From Zizania palustris (taxonomy: Eukaryota; Streptophyta; Magnoliopsida; Poales; Poaceae), in assembly GCA_019279435.1 (NCBI GenBank), contig JAAALK010000082.1, positions 81,068,989-81,132,988 on the forward strand: a stretch of DNA of 64,000 bases, read 5' to 3'. Made by a program: the position numbers and the translations under genes. The notes under the pieces were generated by a model, which did no database searches, was not told the origin of the DNA, and saw only the letters and a program-made list of their open reading frames with translations. This document shows positions 44,584 to 55,484 of the stretch, in pieces (position 1 is the stretch's first letter; each line of letters opens with the position of its first letter).

Positions 44584-46991
44584 TGTGGGATCAGAATGCT
44601 GACTAGAGGGGGGTGAAAAGGCGCCTCGACAAATTCTTGAAAATATGATGGCCTTTTTAAATCACCCAACGCACCTCTAAATGAACAAGCGGAAGCAGAT
44701 GTAGTAAAGACTCCCATAAAAACAGATGTTATCACCCTCCTATCTGATATTATGTCAAATGATAGATTGAGGGATCACCAGCACTGAATTTGCACACATG
44801 GTGAAAATCATCACGACAACACATGATCGGTAAGCTGGGAAAGAAAAATAAGGGAGAAAAATATTTCTAGATTCAACTTTGAGCCTTCAAGATTTTTAGG
44901 AAATGACCACCTTCCAGAATTTTTATAGCATATAGATGAGCCAAAAACAATATGTATCTCTATTCAGAACCTTATGCAAACTTCAAACATGGAACCCTTG
45001 TAACTTGTACAACAAGAGTTATGTAGCACTCAAGTCCAAAAACAGAACCAAAAATGACCAAAAATCGCCTATAAAATTTAATCCAGACTGAAAACAGAAC
45101 ACAACTTGGCAGAAATCAGCAGTTTTCAGAACTTTTTTATGCACTTTGTTGGACAGGAAAATATATATAGCAGTGATCAAAACCTTCTGAAAATTTCGAA
45201 CATGAAACACTTGAAACTTGGACAACAAAAGTTATGTAGAACTCAGGTCCAAGAGCAGTACCAAAATAGATCAAGACTCGCCTCAAAGATTGAATCCAGA
45301 CTGAAGACAACTCAATCAGCAGAAATCATAGTTTCCAGAACTGTTTAGGCACATTGTTGGAAAGAAACATATATGTAGAAGTGGTCAAAAACTCTTGAAA
45401 ATTTCCAAAGTGGAACCCTCAAGCCTTGATCTTCAAAGGCTATGAAGAACGTGGATCCAAAAATGGTACCAAAACAGATCAAACATTTCTTCAAAGATTG
45501 AATCCAGACTGAAAATAGAACACTGTACTCAGCAGAAATTACAAGTGTTCAGAATCATTTAGGTACTTTGTTGGGCAAAAAAATACATGCAGAAGTGATC
45601 AAAAACTTTTTATAACTTAACAAATTGAACCCTAGAAACTTGAACATCAAAAGCTATGAAGAACTCGGATCCAAAATCAGCACAAAAACTGCTCAAAAAT
45701 CGTATTCATAAGTGATCACACAAGAAAACTAATCTGGTATCAGAACTCTCTACGGGGACAAAACAAAATGGTAGAAAGGATTAATTCTCAATTTCTGCAA
45801 AAAGGGTTATGGAATACCTTTGAATCCCTTCAACCATGATATTACTCAAGAAACAATCCAAGAATCAGCCAAGATGCTGATGAATACTTGAAGCAACAAT
45901 TCATCAAACATATAGAGGGCTACACAAACAACCATTTCAGCCAAGAGTTAAAATCCAGAACTGTGATGCCTTGTTTGATCAGCAAAAGTATTAAGACGGA
46001 ATCACAGAAATCACTTGCAACTTTCGAAAATGGAACATTCAAATCATCCTCAACAAAAGATGTATAAACATCAATATCAACTTCTGCATATTTACCAGAA
46101 ATCGCATCACAAAATTGATCACGGCCACAGAAATTACCTGCGCTAGGAGGCTGATTTCCTTAGCTGCATAGTTTTTGGATTGTGATATTTGGTTCCAAGC
46201 AGCAAGAACAACAAAAATGTGTATAAAATTGATATTTGGTTCAGCCAAAAGATAGCCAAAAAATCTCCCACCTGCCCATGGATATGGTACCTTGCTTATA
46301 GGCAAACCATGGGGGTATTTTCTAAAAAGAACACTCTAGAATTGAAAATTACACAAAAGTCCTATTACTTGTAATATATTTTCAGAATTAGAAAATTTTG
46401 AAAAATATACCAAAGGAATACACTAACTCTAGACTCACAACCTTTTATTACACATTGACTCAAAGTAAAAAGACTCCAAACTATTAAAATTAACAAAACT
46501 AGATATGCGACGGTTTTCAACAAAAACCGACAAACCCTCTCAACCCTTCGACTCGTGACACCGCTTCACGGCTCCGAGCGCCAGCAAGCCACTTCCGCTC
46601 TCAATCCCCTCGAGCCACCTGAATGCTTGCCCTGGCCTCCCTCTCGCAAACCCGGTCATCATGCCGTCGCAGTCAGTCATCCGTCCAAGTCTTGCTCGGT
46701 CTCTTCGTGCACTCTTGAGATCTTCTCCAACTTCACCCGGCCTCCCTGATCCTCCAGCATCAAGCTCCTCGCTCGACCCTTGATCACCCTCCGTCGACAA
46801 TTGGTCAGCATCTCCTCCGTGCACATACAAGACAAGCCAAAACAATAACGCGACGCACTGCAGTACCCCTCGGCAGCCAAACCTCCATTTCACATCAAAC
46901 CCCTCGATGCACTCAAACCACTCTCAACCGCTCATACGCTCATCCTTGTCAATGACTCATCATCTAGACTGAAACCACCCTTGGTTTCTCA
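44584..46991 (-). repeat. 5' LTR of F
   Basis: 2408 bp, same ends as the copy at 38476 (TGTGGGATCAGAATGCTGAC ... TTGGTTTCTCA). By eye the two copies are about 90% alike and differ by small indels, clearly more diverged than the LTRs of B or E, so F inserted earlier than B. Confidence 0.93.
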
Positions 46992-47450
46992 CATACTCTC
47001 TCTTGAGGAAGCTTGGCAGGGGCGAAGAAGATGTGAAGAAGACCAACTTAATGCTCAACAGCTTCAATGGCGAGAGCTCTGAAACAAAGGTGTACTCTCC
47101 CTGGAGTTGACGGTGGGAAACAAGACATTTCCGATGGCATTTTTCACCATCGATGTGCAAGGTAACTACAGTGTGCTACTTGGATGTGATTCGATTCATC
47201 CAAATTGTTGTATTACGTCTATGTTGCACCAGTGCTTAATGTAGTGGGACGACAATGATGTTGATGTTGTGCGAGCTTATACTTCAGCCTAGGTTGCTTT
47301 GGCCGATGTGTCTATCGACGCCGTCCATGATAAGGTAGAGTGTCTGTCAGGTAGAGATCTCTCAGATTATGACTTCATTAGTGTATCCGATGGACGTTTT
47401 GTACCTGTGTCTGTAAAGTCTGGTGATATAGCACAGCTGTTTCTAAACTA
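46992..47450 (+). pseudogene. Element A protease, C-terminal half
   Basis: Continues the protease interrupted by F: LLRKLGRGEEDVKKTNLMLN, SFNGESSET, then after a frameshift near 47089 LELTVGNKTFPMAFFTIDVQ and GNYSVLLGCDSIHPNC. A linker to RT follows. The order and spacing match gypsy proteases such as the one in B. Confidence 0.82.
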
Positions 47451-48613
47451 ATGGTCAGGACTAGTAAGAGCAACCTTAATTGGCTAAAGTCTCGTGTGGA
47501 GCAATATCGATCTTCTAAAGACGGTATTGCCGAAGCCATTGAAGATTTTAGTGAAGTAGAAAAATTTGGGCTAGGTTTTGCGTCGGCTGATCCTATTGAA
47601 GAGTTTGATATAGGCGATGGTAGTATTCCAAGGCCGACTTTTGTAAATGAAAATTTACAGGCTGCTGAAAAGGTCGAAGTAATAAAATTGCTTCGGTCGA
47701 ATGTTGATTGTTTCGCATGGGAGTATAGCGAGATTGCGAGACTAAGTCGTGAGCTTGTGGAGCATCGACTACCTATCAAACCCGAGTTTAGGCCTTACAA
47801 ACAACCCCCTCATCGCTTTAATTCGGTCGTATATGACTGAGTTAAAGAGGATATGGAACGATTGCTAAAGGCTAAATTTATTAGGCCACGTAGGTATGCT
47901 GAATGTGTTGCTAACATTGTGCCTGTAGAGAAGAAGGGGAGCGGCAAAATACGAGTTTGTATTGATTTTAGGGATCTAAACAAGGCCACTCCGAAGGACG
48001 AGTATCCCATACTGATAGCCGACATGTTGATCAATGATGCTTTAGGACACAAGGTACTAAGTTTTCTTGATGGCAACACTGGTTATAATCAAATATTTAT
48101 GGCCAAAGAGGACATCCACAACACAGCTTTTCGATGCCCTGGTTTTGTCGTCCTGTTTTAGTGGGTCGTTATGAATTTTGGTTTAAAGAATGCTTGTGCT
48201 ACATATCAACGTGCTATGAATTTGATTTTCATGACTTGCTAGGAGTTATGATAGAGGTCTATATAGATGATGTTGTAGTCAAATCGGATGCTATGGATAC
48301 CATCTAGCCGATTTAAGAGTTGCTTTTGATAGGATGCGTCAGTATGGCTTAAAAATGAACCCACTCAACTGTGCTTTTGGCGTGTCGGCGGGCCAGTTCT
48401 TAGGATTCATGATTCATGAAAGAGGTATTGAAATTGATCCTAAGAGGCTTGAGAAAATTAAGAACTTTGAAGCGCCGACATGCAAGAAAGAGGTGCAAAA
48501 GTTGTTAGGCAAGGTTAATTATTTGCGTCGCTTCATATCTAACTTTTCTGGCAAGATTGATGCTTTTGTCCCCATACTTCGGCTAAAAAATGAAGTCGAG
48601 TTCACTTGGGGGG
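47451..48613 (+). pseudogene. Element A reverse transcriptase
   Basis: 47451-47840: pre-RT segment with RPTFVNENLQAAEKVEVIKL and CFAWEYSEIARLSRELVEHR, ending in a TGA. 47853-48161: KIRVCIDFRDLNKATPKDEY, VLSFLDGNTGYNQIFMAKED, then a premature stop. 48250-48290, after a frameshift: VYIDDVVVKSD (the YxDD box). 48334-48613: thumb and connection, MNPLNCAFGVSAGQFLGFMI, KLLGKVNYLRRFISNF. Homology is cut at 48613 by B and resumes at 60069. Close to element M. Confidence 0.9.
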
Positions 48614-49108
48614 TGTTGGGGGAAAATATCTCATCTTCGGGGTTATTGCCGAAGCAACATAAAGGCAGACAGCGGATTCGAAGGTTCCCAGATGATCATC
48701 TTCGAAGATACTCGGAGTCAAGTTCGAAGTACGAAGATAGGCATTGGTTCGGAGTACCTCTTCGAACTTAGGCTTTTCAAGATCTTTTCTGCCAGCTAAG
48801 ATGGAAGACTTATCTTTTTTCTCATTAGATTAGTCTTTTACCATTTTAGCCCTATTAAGGAAGCCGAATAGTTTCCACTATGTCGGTTGTAATAGAGGGG
48901 TAAATAGGTCTTTTCCTTAATGTTTGGGCCTATAAATACCCCCCGTTTCACCCTGTAATGACGACGGAATACAAGTTATTCAATACACACATTCGAACTA
49001 TTCTAAGTTGTTATCCTTTCGGAGGCTTAGAACAGTTCTCTTCGCAAACACTTCGTTTGTTAGTTTCACTTCTACAGAAACCTGTTAGCATAATCTTTTA
49101 CACCAACA
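48614..49108 (+). repeat. 5' LTR of B
   Basis: Starts TGTTGGGGGAAAATATCTCA, ends TTTTACACCAACA. TATA box CTATAAATACCCC (TATAAATA at 48931-48938) ~320 bases in. Open frames inside it recur in the 3' copy and are not genes. Confidence 0.97.
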
Positions 49109-49109
49109 G

Positions 49110-49127
49110 TTGGCACCGTCCGTGGGG
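49110..49127 (+). other. Primer-binding site of B
   Basis: TTGGCACCGTCCGTGGGG, one base after the LTR. E and D have GGCGCC at the same place, so B carries G-to-A within it. Partly matches the 3' end of tRNA-Asp; the primer is inferred. Confidence 0.65.
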
Positions 49128-49170
49128 AACCTAGTCCGAAAAACTTCGTTCTCTACCAACTTCTTACGTC

Positions 49171-52100
49171 ATGCCTCATAAGCGGAGCGCACCCCGCAAT
49201 CCCACTCGGAGGTCCTCTCGGATCTCCGGAGAGATACCCTTCGACACAGTTGAAGTCGGAGGGCCTTCGACATTCCCTCCGCAAACTCCGGAAGGGGCTT
49301 CCATCCCTCGAACATACGAAGCTTCTCCGCCAACCCCTTCCATACTCCGACCGCCTGGAGTCCCTTCTCCACCCTCCATTCCGATTCGAACTGATCCTAC
49401 CAGTTCTCAAGACCCGGAAGATCCTTCCGGAGGAAATGAAAATAATCTTGGAGATATGGCCACTCAAATGGCCAACCTTCAAGCTGAAGTGGCAAGGTGG
49501 CGACAGGAAGCTGCGAGCAGGCTTCGCTCTCAAGTCACCCCAACCATCCCAGAAGTGCCCGAAGACGATGATCTTGATTATCCCGAAGCCCCAGAGAATG
49601 CCTCTTTCGACAATGAATCTCCGCTGCATCCTGAGCTGCAGAAGGTCCGCTTTGATCCAAAGTTTAAAACTTCGAAGCTCTGTAAGTATGCCGGAGATGA
49701 AGATCCCGGAGAGTTCGTTCGGTCTTATGCCCTAGCAATTGAGGCTAGCGGAGGTGTTCGAGACACCATGGCGAAGTGCTTCCCTTTGGCTCTTCAAGGA
49801 GTGGCGTTGAGATGGTTCTGGTCCTTGAGGCCAGGATCAATCAATTCATGGTCGCAGCTGAAGAAGAAGTTTATAAGCAACTTTCAGGGCACCTTCGTGC
49901 CTCCTATGTCAACAGGAAGCCTTTTCCAGGTGAAACAGCTCCCCGGAGAAACATTGAGGCAGTACTTTAAGCGCTTCGCTCATACGAAGTCGCAAATTCG
50001 GGGGTTGTCTGCATCTTCAGTGGTTGATGCTGCTCGGAAAGGTGTCAGTCATCAAGGCCTTCTGGATAAACTGCATCGGAAAAGCATCTCCTCGGTCTCT
50101 CAGTTGATGTCGTACTTCGAGGAGTATGCGAGGTCAGAAGAGGGTTGGCATCGGAGGACTGCTGCTACTTCGTCCATATTGCAAGAAGTCAAAGTAGAAG
50201 TGAAAACTTCAGCACAGCCGCAGGAACCGGTCTTCGAAGTGCAACATGACCGGAGAAGAGGGCAAAAGCACCCTCATTCTGAAGTCATGAATATTGCACC
50301 CCCACAGAAGTTTACACCAAGAGCTCCACAGTCTACGGGGAACAAGGCCAGCGGCTGGAGGCCGCCAGGGAAAACGGCTGGCAAGGGCCAGACCCTTTTC
50401 TGCTGCATTCACGGAGAAAATCAAAGCCATGCAACTGATACTTGCAAGGCTATACTTACTTTAAGGGGAGAGTATTTAGAGAGAACTTCGGGTCGAGGCA
50501 GTACCGACCGAAGTCCAGCAGCGACGCGCCCAGAGCCGGTCCAGGCTGTGGCGCGGATAGAAAATTTTGATGCTACAAGATACCCTCCGGTGGCCAATGT
50601 TATGCCACCTCCGAAGCAAGAGGAAGGGCAAGATAGGGGAAAAAGAGTAGTTCTCCCTATCTCTGGAGGAGGTACCCTCGGAAGCATGTCCAAGAGACAG
50701 CGAAGAGAGTACGTTCGGGAAGTAGGTCATATTGGGACTTCGTCATCTGCAGCTGCAATGCCGGAGTGGTCTCACGTTCCGATATCTTTCTCTGCGGAGG
50801 ATGCAGCTGGTATTAAGTTCCCGCACGCAGATCCATTGGTTATCACTGCTGATATTGCGGGCACTGAAGTTCGAAGGGTGCTGATTGACGGAGGTAGTTC
50901 GGCAGATATCATTTTTGTTCAAGCCTTCGATCAGTTGTGCATTTCCAGGAAGCATCTCCTTCCAGCGGCTCGTCCTCTGCAAGGCTTCGCAGGACCCCCG
51001 CTTGATGCACTTGGCCAGATAGGCCTGGAAGTTACCTTCGGAGAAGGTTTATTGGCCCGGACTGAAGAAGTAATCTTTGATGTGATAGATGCCCCATATG
51101 CTTACAACGTCATCTTCGGAAGGGGCATGCTGAACCAGTTTGGAGTGGTGGCGCATCACAATTATTTGTGCATGAAGATGCCCACACAAGCAGGAGTCCT
51201 TACAATCTTCGGAGATCAAGCCATTGCTCGGAGGGCGGAATATGGTCATGGTCCCCCTCTTGATCCGAGGCAAGTAAACAGCGTGCAGGATAATGAAGAA
51301 ATTTTTTCAGCCTCCTCCGAAGCTTCGAAGAAGTCTTTTCCGAGACCAAGTCCCGAAGGAGAGATTGCAACGAAGGTCATTGTTAAAGATGGTAAAGAGT
51401 ACACTTTTCAATTTGGTAAAGATTTACCTCCTGAAGTTGCAACCTCCTTGGAAAAGGTGGTGGAAGAAAATTTGGATGTCTTCGCTTGGTCTGACGAAGA
51501 TATCACCGGAGTCGATCGAGATATCATTGAACACAGTTTACTTGTAAACCCGAAGGCCCGGCCTGTTCGGCAAGGACTCCGGAAGATGTCCACAGAGAGA
51601 GCTGCTCTAGCTAAGGACGAAGTTGAAAAATTGTTGAAGGCTGGGATTATCAGAGAAGTGGCTCACATAGAATGGTTAGCCAACCCAGTCTTCGTCAGAA
51701 AGAAGTCTTCCGGGAAGTGGCGTATGTGCATTGATTTCACATCCCTGAATAAAGCATGCCCACGTGACCCCTACCCCATGCCCCGAATTGATCAGTTGGT
51801 TGACTCCACCGCAGGTTCGGAGTTATTAAGCTTCCTTGACGCGTATTCTGGCTATCATCAAATATGGTTGAAGCGTGAAGATGAAATCAAGACAAGCTTC
51901 GTAACTCCTTCGGGAGTCTTCTGTTATGTAAGAATGCCCTTCGGCCTAAGAAATGTCGGGGCTACTTTTTCGAGATTAGTTGCTAAGGCTCTAGGTCATC
52001 AACTAGGTCGCAATGTGGAGGCCTATATGGATGATATTGTAATAAAGAGTGCTTTAAAGCACCAACATAGCCTAGATTTAGCAGAAACATTCAATAGCCT

Positions 52101-54561
52101 TCGGGCATGTGGGATCCGTCTTAACCCCGAAAAATGTATATTCGGAGCTAAGGCTGGAAAATTGTTAGGGTATTTAGTTTCAAGCATGGGAATTGAAGCT
52201 AGCCCTACTCAAATAACTGCGCTGCAGAAGATGGCTCCTCCAGAAAATTTAAAGCAAGTGCAAAAGCTGACTGGGCGTCTGGCAGCACTTAGCAGGTTTT
52301 TATCAAGGTCTGCAGAGAGGAGCTTGCCTATATTCAAAGCATTGAAAGGATCCGAAGATTTTGCATGGACACCGGAGTGTCAGAAAAGCTTCGAAGATAT
52401 TAAAGACTATCTCAGTAATCTTGCTACACTCACGGTGCCTAGTGCGGACGAAACCCTACTCCTGTACCTTGCAGCTACAGGTTCAGCTGTCAGCGCAGTC
52501 CTTGTCAGAGAAGTGAATTTCAATGGGAAGTTGGTCCAAAATCCTATTTATTTTGTATCCGAAGCATTATCAGGAGCGAAGACAAGATACTCCGAACTTG
52601 AGAAGTTCGTTTATGCTCTGATAATGGCTTCGAGGAAGCTAAGACATTATTTTTTGGCTCACAATGTAATTGTACCAACTTCGTATCCTTTAGGAGATAT
52701 GCTCTGAAGCAAAGATTCCACTGGAAGGATTGGAAAGTGGGCAGTTGAGCTAGCACCCTTCGACATATCTTTCTTGGCAAGGACAGCTATCAAATCCCAA
52801 GTCCTAGCAGACTTTATAGCAGAGTGGACTCCACCTGCGAATTTGGCTCCGGAGAAGTCAAGTGACGGAGTTTGGACTGTTTACTCCGATGGTGCTTTCC
52901 AAGCATCTAGAGCAGGCATTGGGGCAGTGTTGATTTCACCGTCAGGGCAAAGAGCAATGTACTCTGCAAGACTCAACTTTAAGTCTACCAATAATATAGC
53001 GGAGTACGAAGGGATTTTATTGGGACTCCGGAAAGCACGTGCTCTAGGGGCTACAAGAATAATTATAAAAACAGATTCTCAGATAGTAGCAGGGCACGTA
53101 GACAAAAGTTTTCAAGTTCGGCATCCACAGCTTGCAAAGTACTTAGAAGAAATCCGTAAAATCGAAGCACACTTCAAGGGTATTTCCATTCGGAGTATAC
53201 AAAGAGTAGAAAACGTGCAAGCGGATATCTTAGCGAAGGCTGCAGCCGGAGCTGTGGATGTGCCTGAAGAAGCTTTCTACGAGGAACTCAATATACCTTC
53301 GGTGTCACAAATTCCCTCTGCGGAGATTCTTTGCATTTCTAGTGCAGATTGGAAAAATTCGATCATGGAACTTTTGCAAGGAGGAACAAATTTGCCCGAA
53401 GAGCCCCAGTTATCAAGATTAAAGCTCAGAGCTAGAAACTATCAAATAATCAACGGTATATTATACAAGGCCGGAGTATGTTCCCCTCTACTCCGATGTA
53501 TATCTCAAGTCGAAGGCCAAGAAATTATTCGAGAAATTCACGAAGGCCTTTGTGGCAGCCATTTAGCCCCTAGAGCTTTGGCAGGAAAAACACTTCGCCA
53601 GGGGCTTTATTGGCCTACAATCACAGCTGATGCAGAAATCTTGGTCCGCACTTGTCAAGGGTGCCAATGGATGGGTCGACGAAGTCATCGCCCACCAACA
53701 GCTCTTCAAGTCATTGCTCCGGTATGGCCTATGGCCAGATGGGGCATGGATTTAATTGGTCCCTTTCCGGTAGCAAAGGGAAATCTGAAGTTCGCAGTGG
53801 TAGCTATTGAATATTTTTCTAAGTGGGTGGAAGCAGAACCCTTAACACCTATCACTTCGAACAATGTACAGAAATTCTTCTGGAAGAACATTATTTGCCG
53901 GTTCGGAGTGCCTAGATACCTTACAGTTGATAATGGAACACAATTCAACGCAGAACCCTTCAGGAAGTTTTGCGAAGACCTAGGCATTCAGCTATGTTTT
54001 GCTGCAGTAAGGCATCCTCAGTCTAATGGAGCCGTAGAGCGAGCCAATGGAAATATTTTATCAGGGCTAAATCGAAGAATAGTAGGATTAGCAAAGGGAC
54101 TGTGGACCGAAGAGCTTCCGAAGATTTTGTGGTCCATTCGGACTACGCAAACAAGGTCCACAGGTTTTACTCCGTTCAGACTACTATTCGGAGATGAAGC
54201 TATGACTCCAACGGAGCTCAAAGGGGGATCATTTCGCAGCACCGAACCAGACATTGAAGAAGAAAGACAAGCTTTGTTAGATTTATCAGAAGAAACAAGA
54301 CTTCGGGCTGTAGCTAATTTATCAAAGTATCATCAGCAGACGAAGGCTTGGTATGACCCGAAGGTTAAGCTCAATGAACTAAGACCGGGTCATCTTGTTC
54401 TACGAAGCATTATAGCACCAGGGAAGTTAGGCAATAAATGGGAAGGTCCATATCTAATTGTCCGCTCAGGGCGCCCTGGTTCATTTAAATTATCTAATTT
54501 AGAAGGTGAAGAGTTAGCACATACTTGGCATGCGGAGCACCTAAAGCGATACTTCGCATAA
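49171..54561 (+). pseudogene. B gag-pol polyprotein, one in-frame stop
   Basis: A single frame of 1,797 codons from ATG 49171, with one TGA at 52705-52707 where E has CGA. Order by residue: N-terminal Pro-rich part; capsid (about 185-310: FISNFQGTFVPPMSTGSLFQ, YFKRFAHTKSQIRGLS); zinc-binding CCIHGENQSHATDTC (about 410); protease LIDGGSSADI (about 569); RT (about 815-990: WRMCIDFTSLNKACPRDPYP, MPFGLRNVG, YMDDIVIKS); Ty3 RNase H (about 1090-1200); second, archaeal-type RNase H (YSDGAFQ, NNIAEYEGIL, IKTDSQIV, QADILAKA); integrase (CQGCQ zinc site; D in GMDLIGPF, D in VDNGTQF, E in NGAVERANG); C-terminus ending EHLKRYFA. The TGA falls within the first RNase H. All other catalytic motifs are present. 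Confidence 0.96.
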
Positions 54562-54768
54562 GGGCTCCTTGTAATTTGCTTGTAATCATCTTCTAAATCA
54601 ATAAAGCATATGATCCTAATAGTGCCTTCCCCTCATAGACTTCCAGCTTCCAAGTGGACGCACTGGAACCGCGGGGTCGACCGAGAGGGAAGTGTCATGA
54701 AGCTGGGTTGTATTTTCGGACTTCGAACCCATAAAGTTCGAAGCTTCCAACGTGGGGGCTGGCATAAT

Positions 54769-55130
54769 CCGGAGCCCAGGCCACCGGCTTGAAGGCATCC
54801 GTAAAAGAGCCCAAAACCACATCCTACGGAGTCCAAGCCATTGGCTGGTAGACTTCCGTAAAAAGAGCCGAAGGTGGCCAAAATCTGCGGAGTCCAAGCC
54901 ATTGGCTAGTAGACTTCCGTAAAAAGAGCCGAAGGTGACCAAATCCTGCGAAGTCCAAGCCATTGGCTGGTAGACTTCTGCAAAACGAGCCGAAGGTGGC
55001 CAAAATATACGGAGTCCAAGCCATTGGCTGGTAGACATTCGTAAAAAGAGTCCAAAGAGACCATTGCAAACTCCGAACCATTGGTTCGACAGAGATCGCA
55101 AAAATAAGCCGAAGGTGGCTAAAGCAAAAC
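54769..55130 (+). repeat. 61-bp satellite in the B 3' UTR (about 6 copies)
   Basis: Units built on GGAGTCCAAGCCATTGGCTG, GTAGACTTCCGTAAAAAGAG and CCGAAGGTGGCCAAAATCTG at a spacing of 60-61 bases, starting near 54769, 54828, 54889, 54950, 55010 and 55070; the outer units are diverged. The array follows the end of gag-pol and precedes the 3' end of the antisense gene. It shares the block GAGCCGAAGGTGGCCAA with the E satellite in the same orientation relative to the element. Open frames on the minus strand here are repeat artefacts. Confidence 0.93.
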
Positions 55131-55484
55131 AGAATTTGAGCCATGAGCTTCGAATGTCTGTTAACATAGTCCAAAGTGACAAATTTTTTAAGACACTAAA
55201 GTATCCTGGAAGTTATCTCAAGTGATTTCTTTCATAAAACAAAGGTACTAAGTTGCCATTCTTCCGACTACAAAAAGTCAAAGACATTTCATAAGATTTT
55301 AAAAGATCTTTAAATGACAGAGGGGCTCCGAACCACAAAAAAATTGTACTCCGAAGTTTTTTCTTTGCGCATAACCATCTTTTAATACATTTCGAAGTTG
55401 CTTATACCCAAAGAGGGGCTAGTAAATATGGAGACAATTTTAAATCGGCATTCATTATTCAAATAAATGTGTTTACAGGTTACA
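55131..55484. other. B region between the satellite and the antisense gene
   Basis: AT-rich, with no coding sequence and no repeat. The antisense transcript would have its 3' end here, facing the gag-pol transcript. Confidence 0.5.

Larger units (their letters stand above)
38476..46991 (-). mobile_element. Element F: gag-only Sirevirus-like copia element
   Basis: Long LTRs at 38476-40900 and 44584-46991, flanked by CATAC (38471-38475, 46992-46996). Minus-strand primer site TGGTATCAGAGC (complement at 44570-44581) beside the 5' LTR, and purine tract AAGGGGGAGAT (complement at 40901-40911) beside the 3' LTR. The internal region encodes only gag-type sequence (44394-42071). No protease, integrase, RT or RNase H motif occurs in the remaining ~1.1 kb. 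F therefore looks like a non-autonomous element needing pol from elsewhere. Confidence 0.92.

Noticed and set aside
49171..49629. Minus-strand frames opposite B gag
   Set aside because: Shadows of the well-supported gag frame.
54616..55182. 188-codon minus-strand frame with repeated NGLDS/WLGL units
   Set aside because: Product of the 61-bp satellite read across; units are not frame multiples and stops appear in neighbours.
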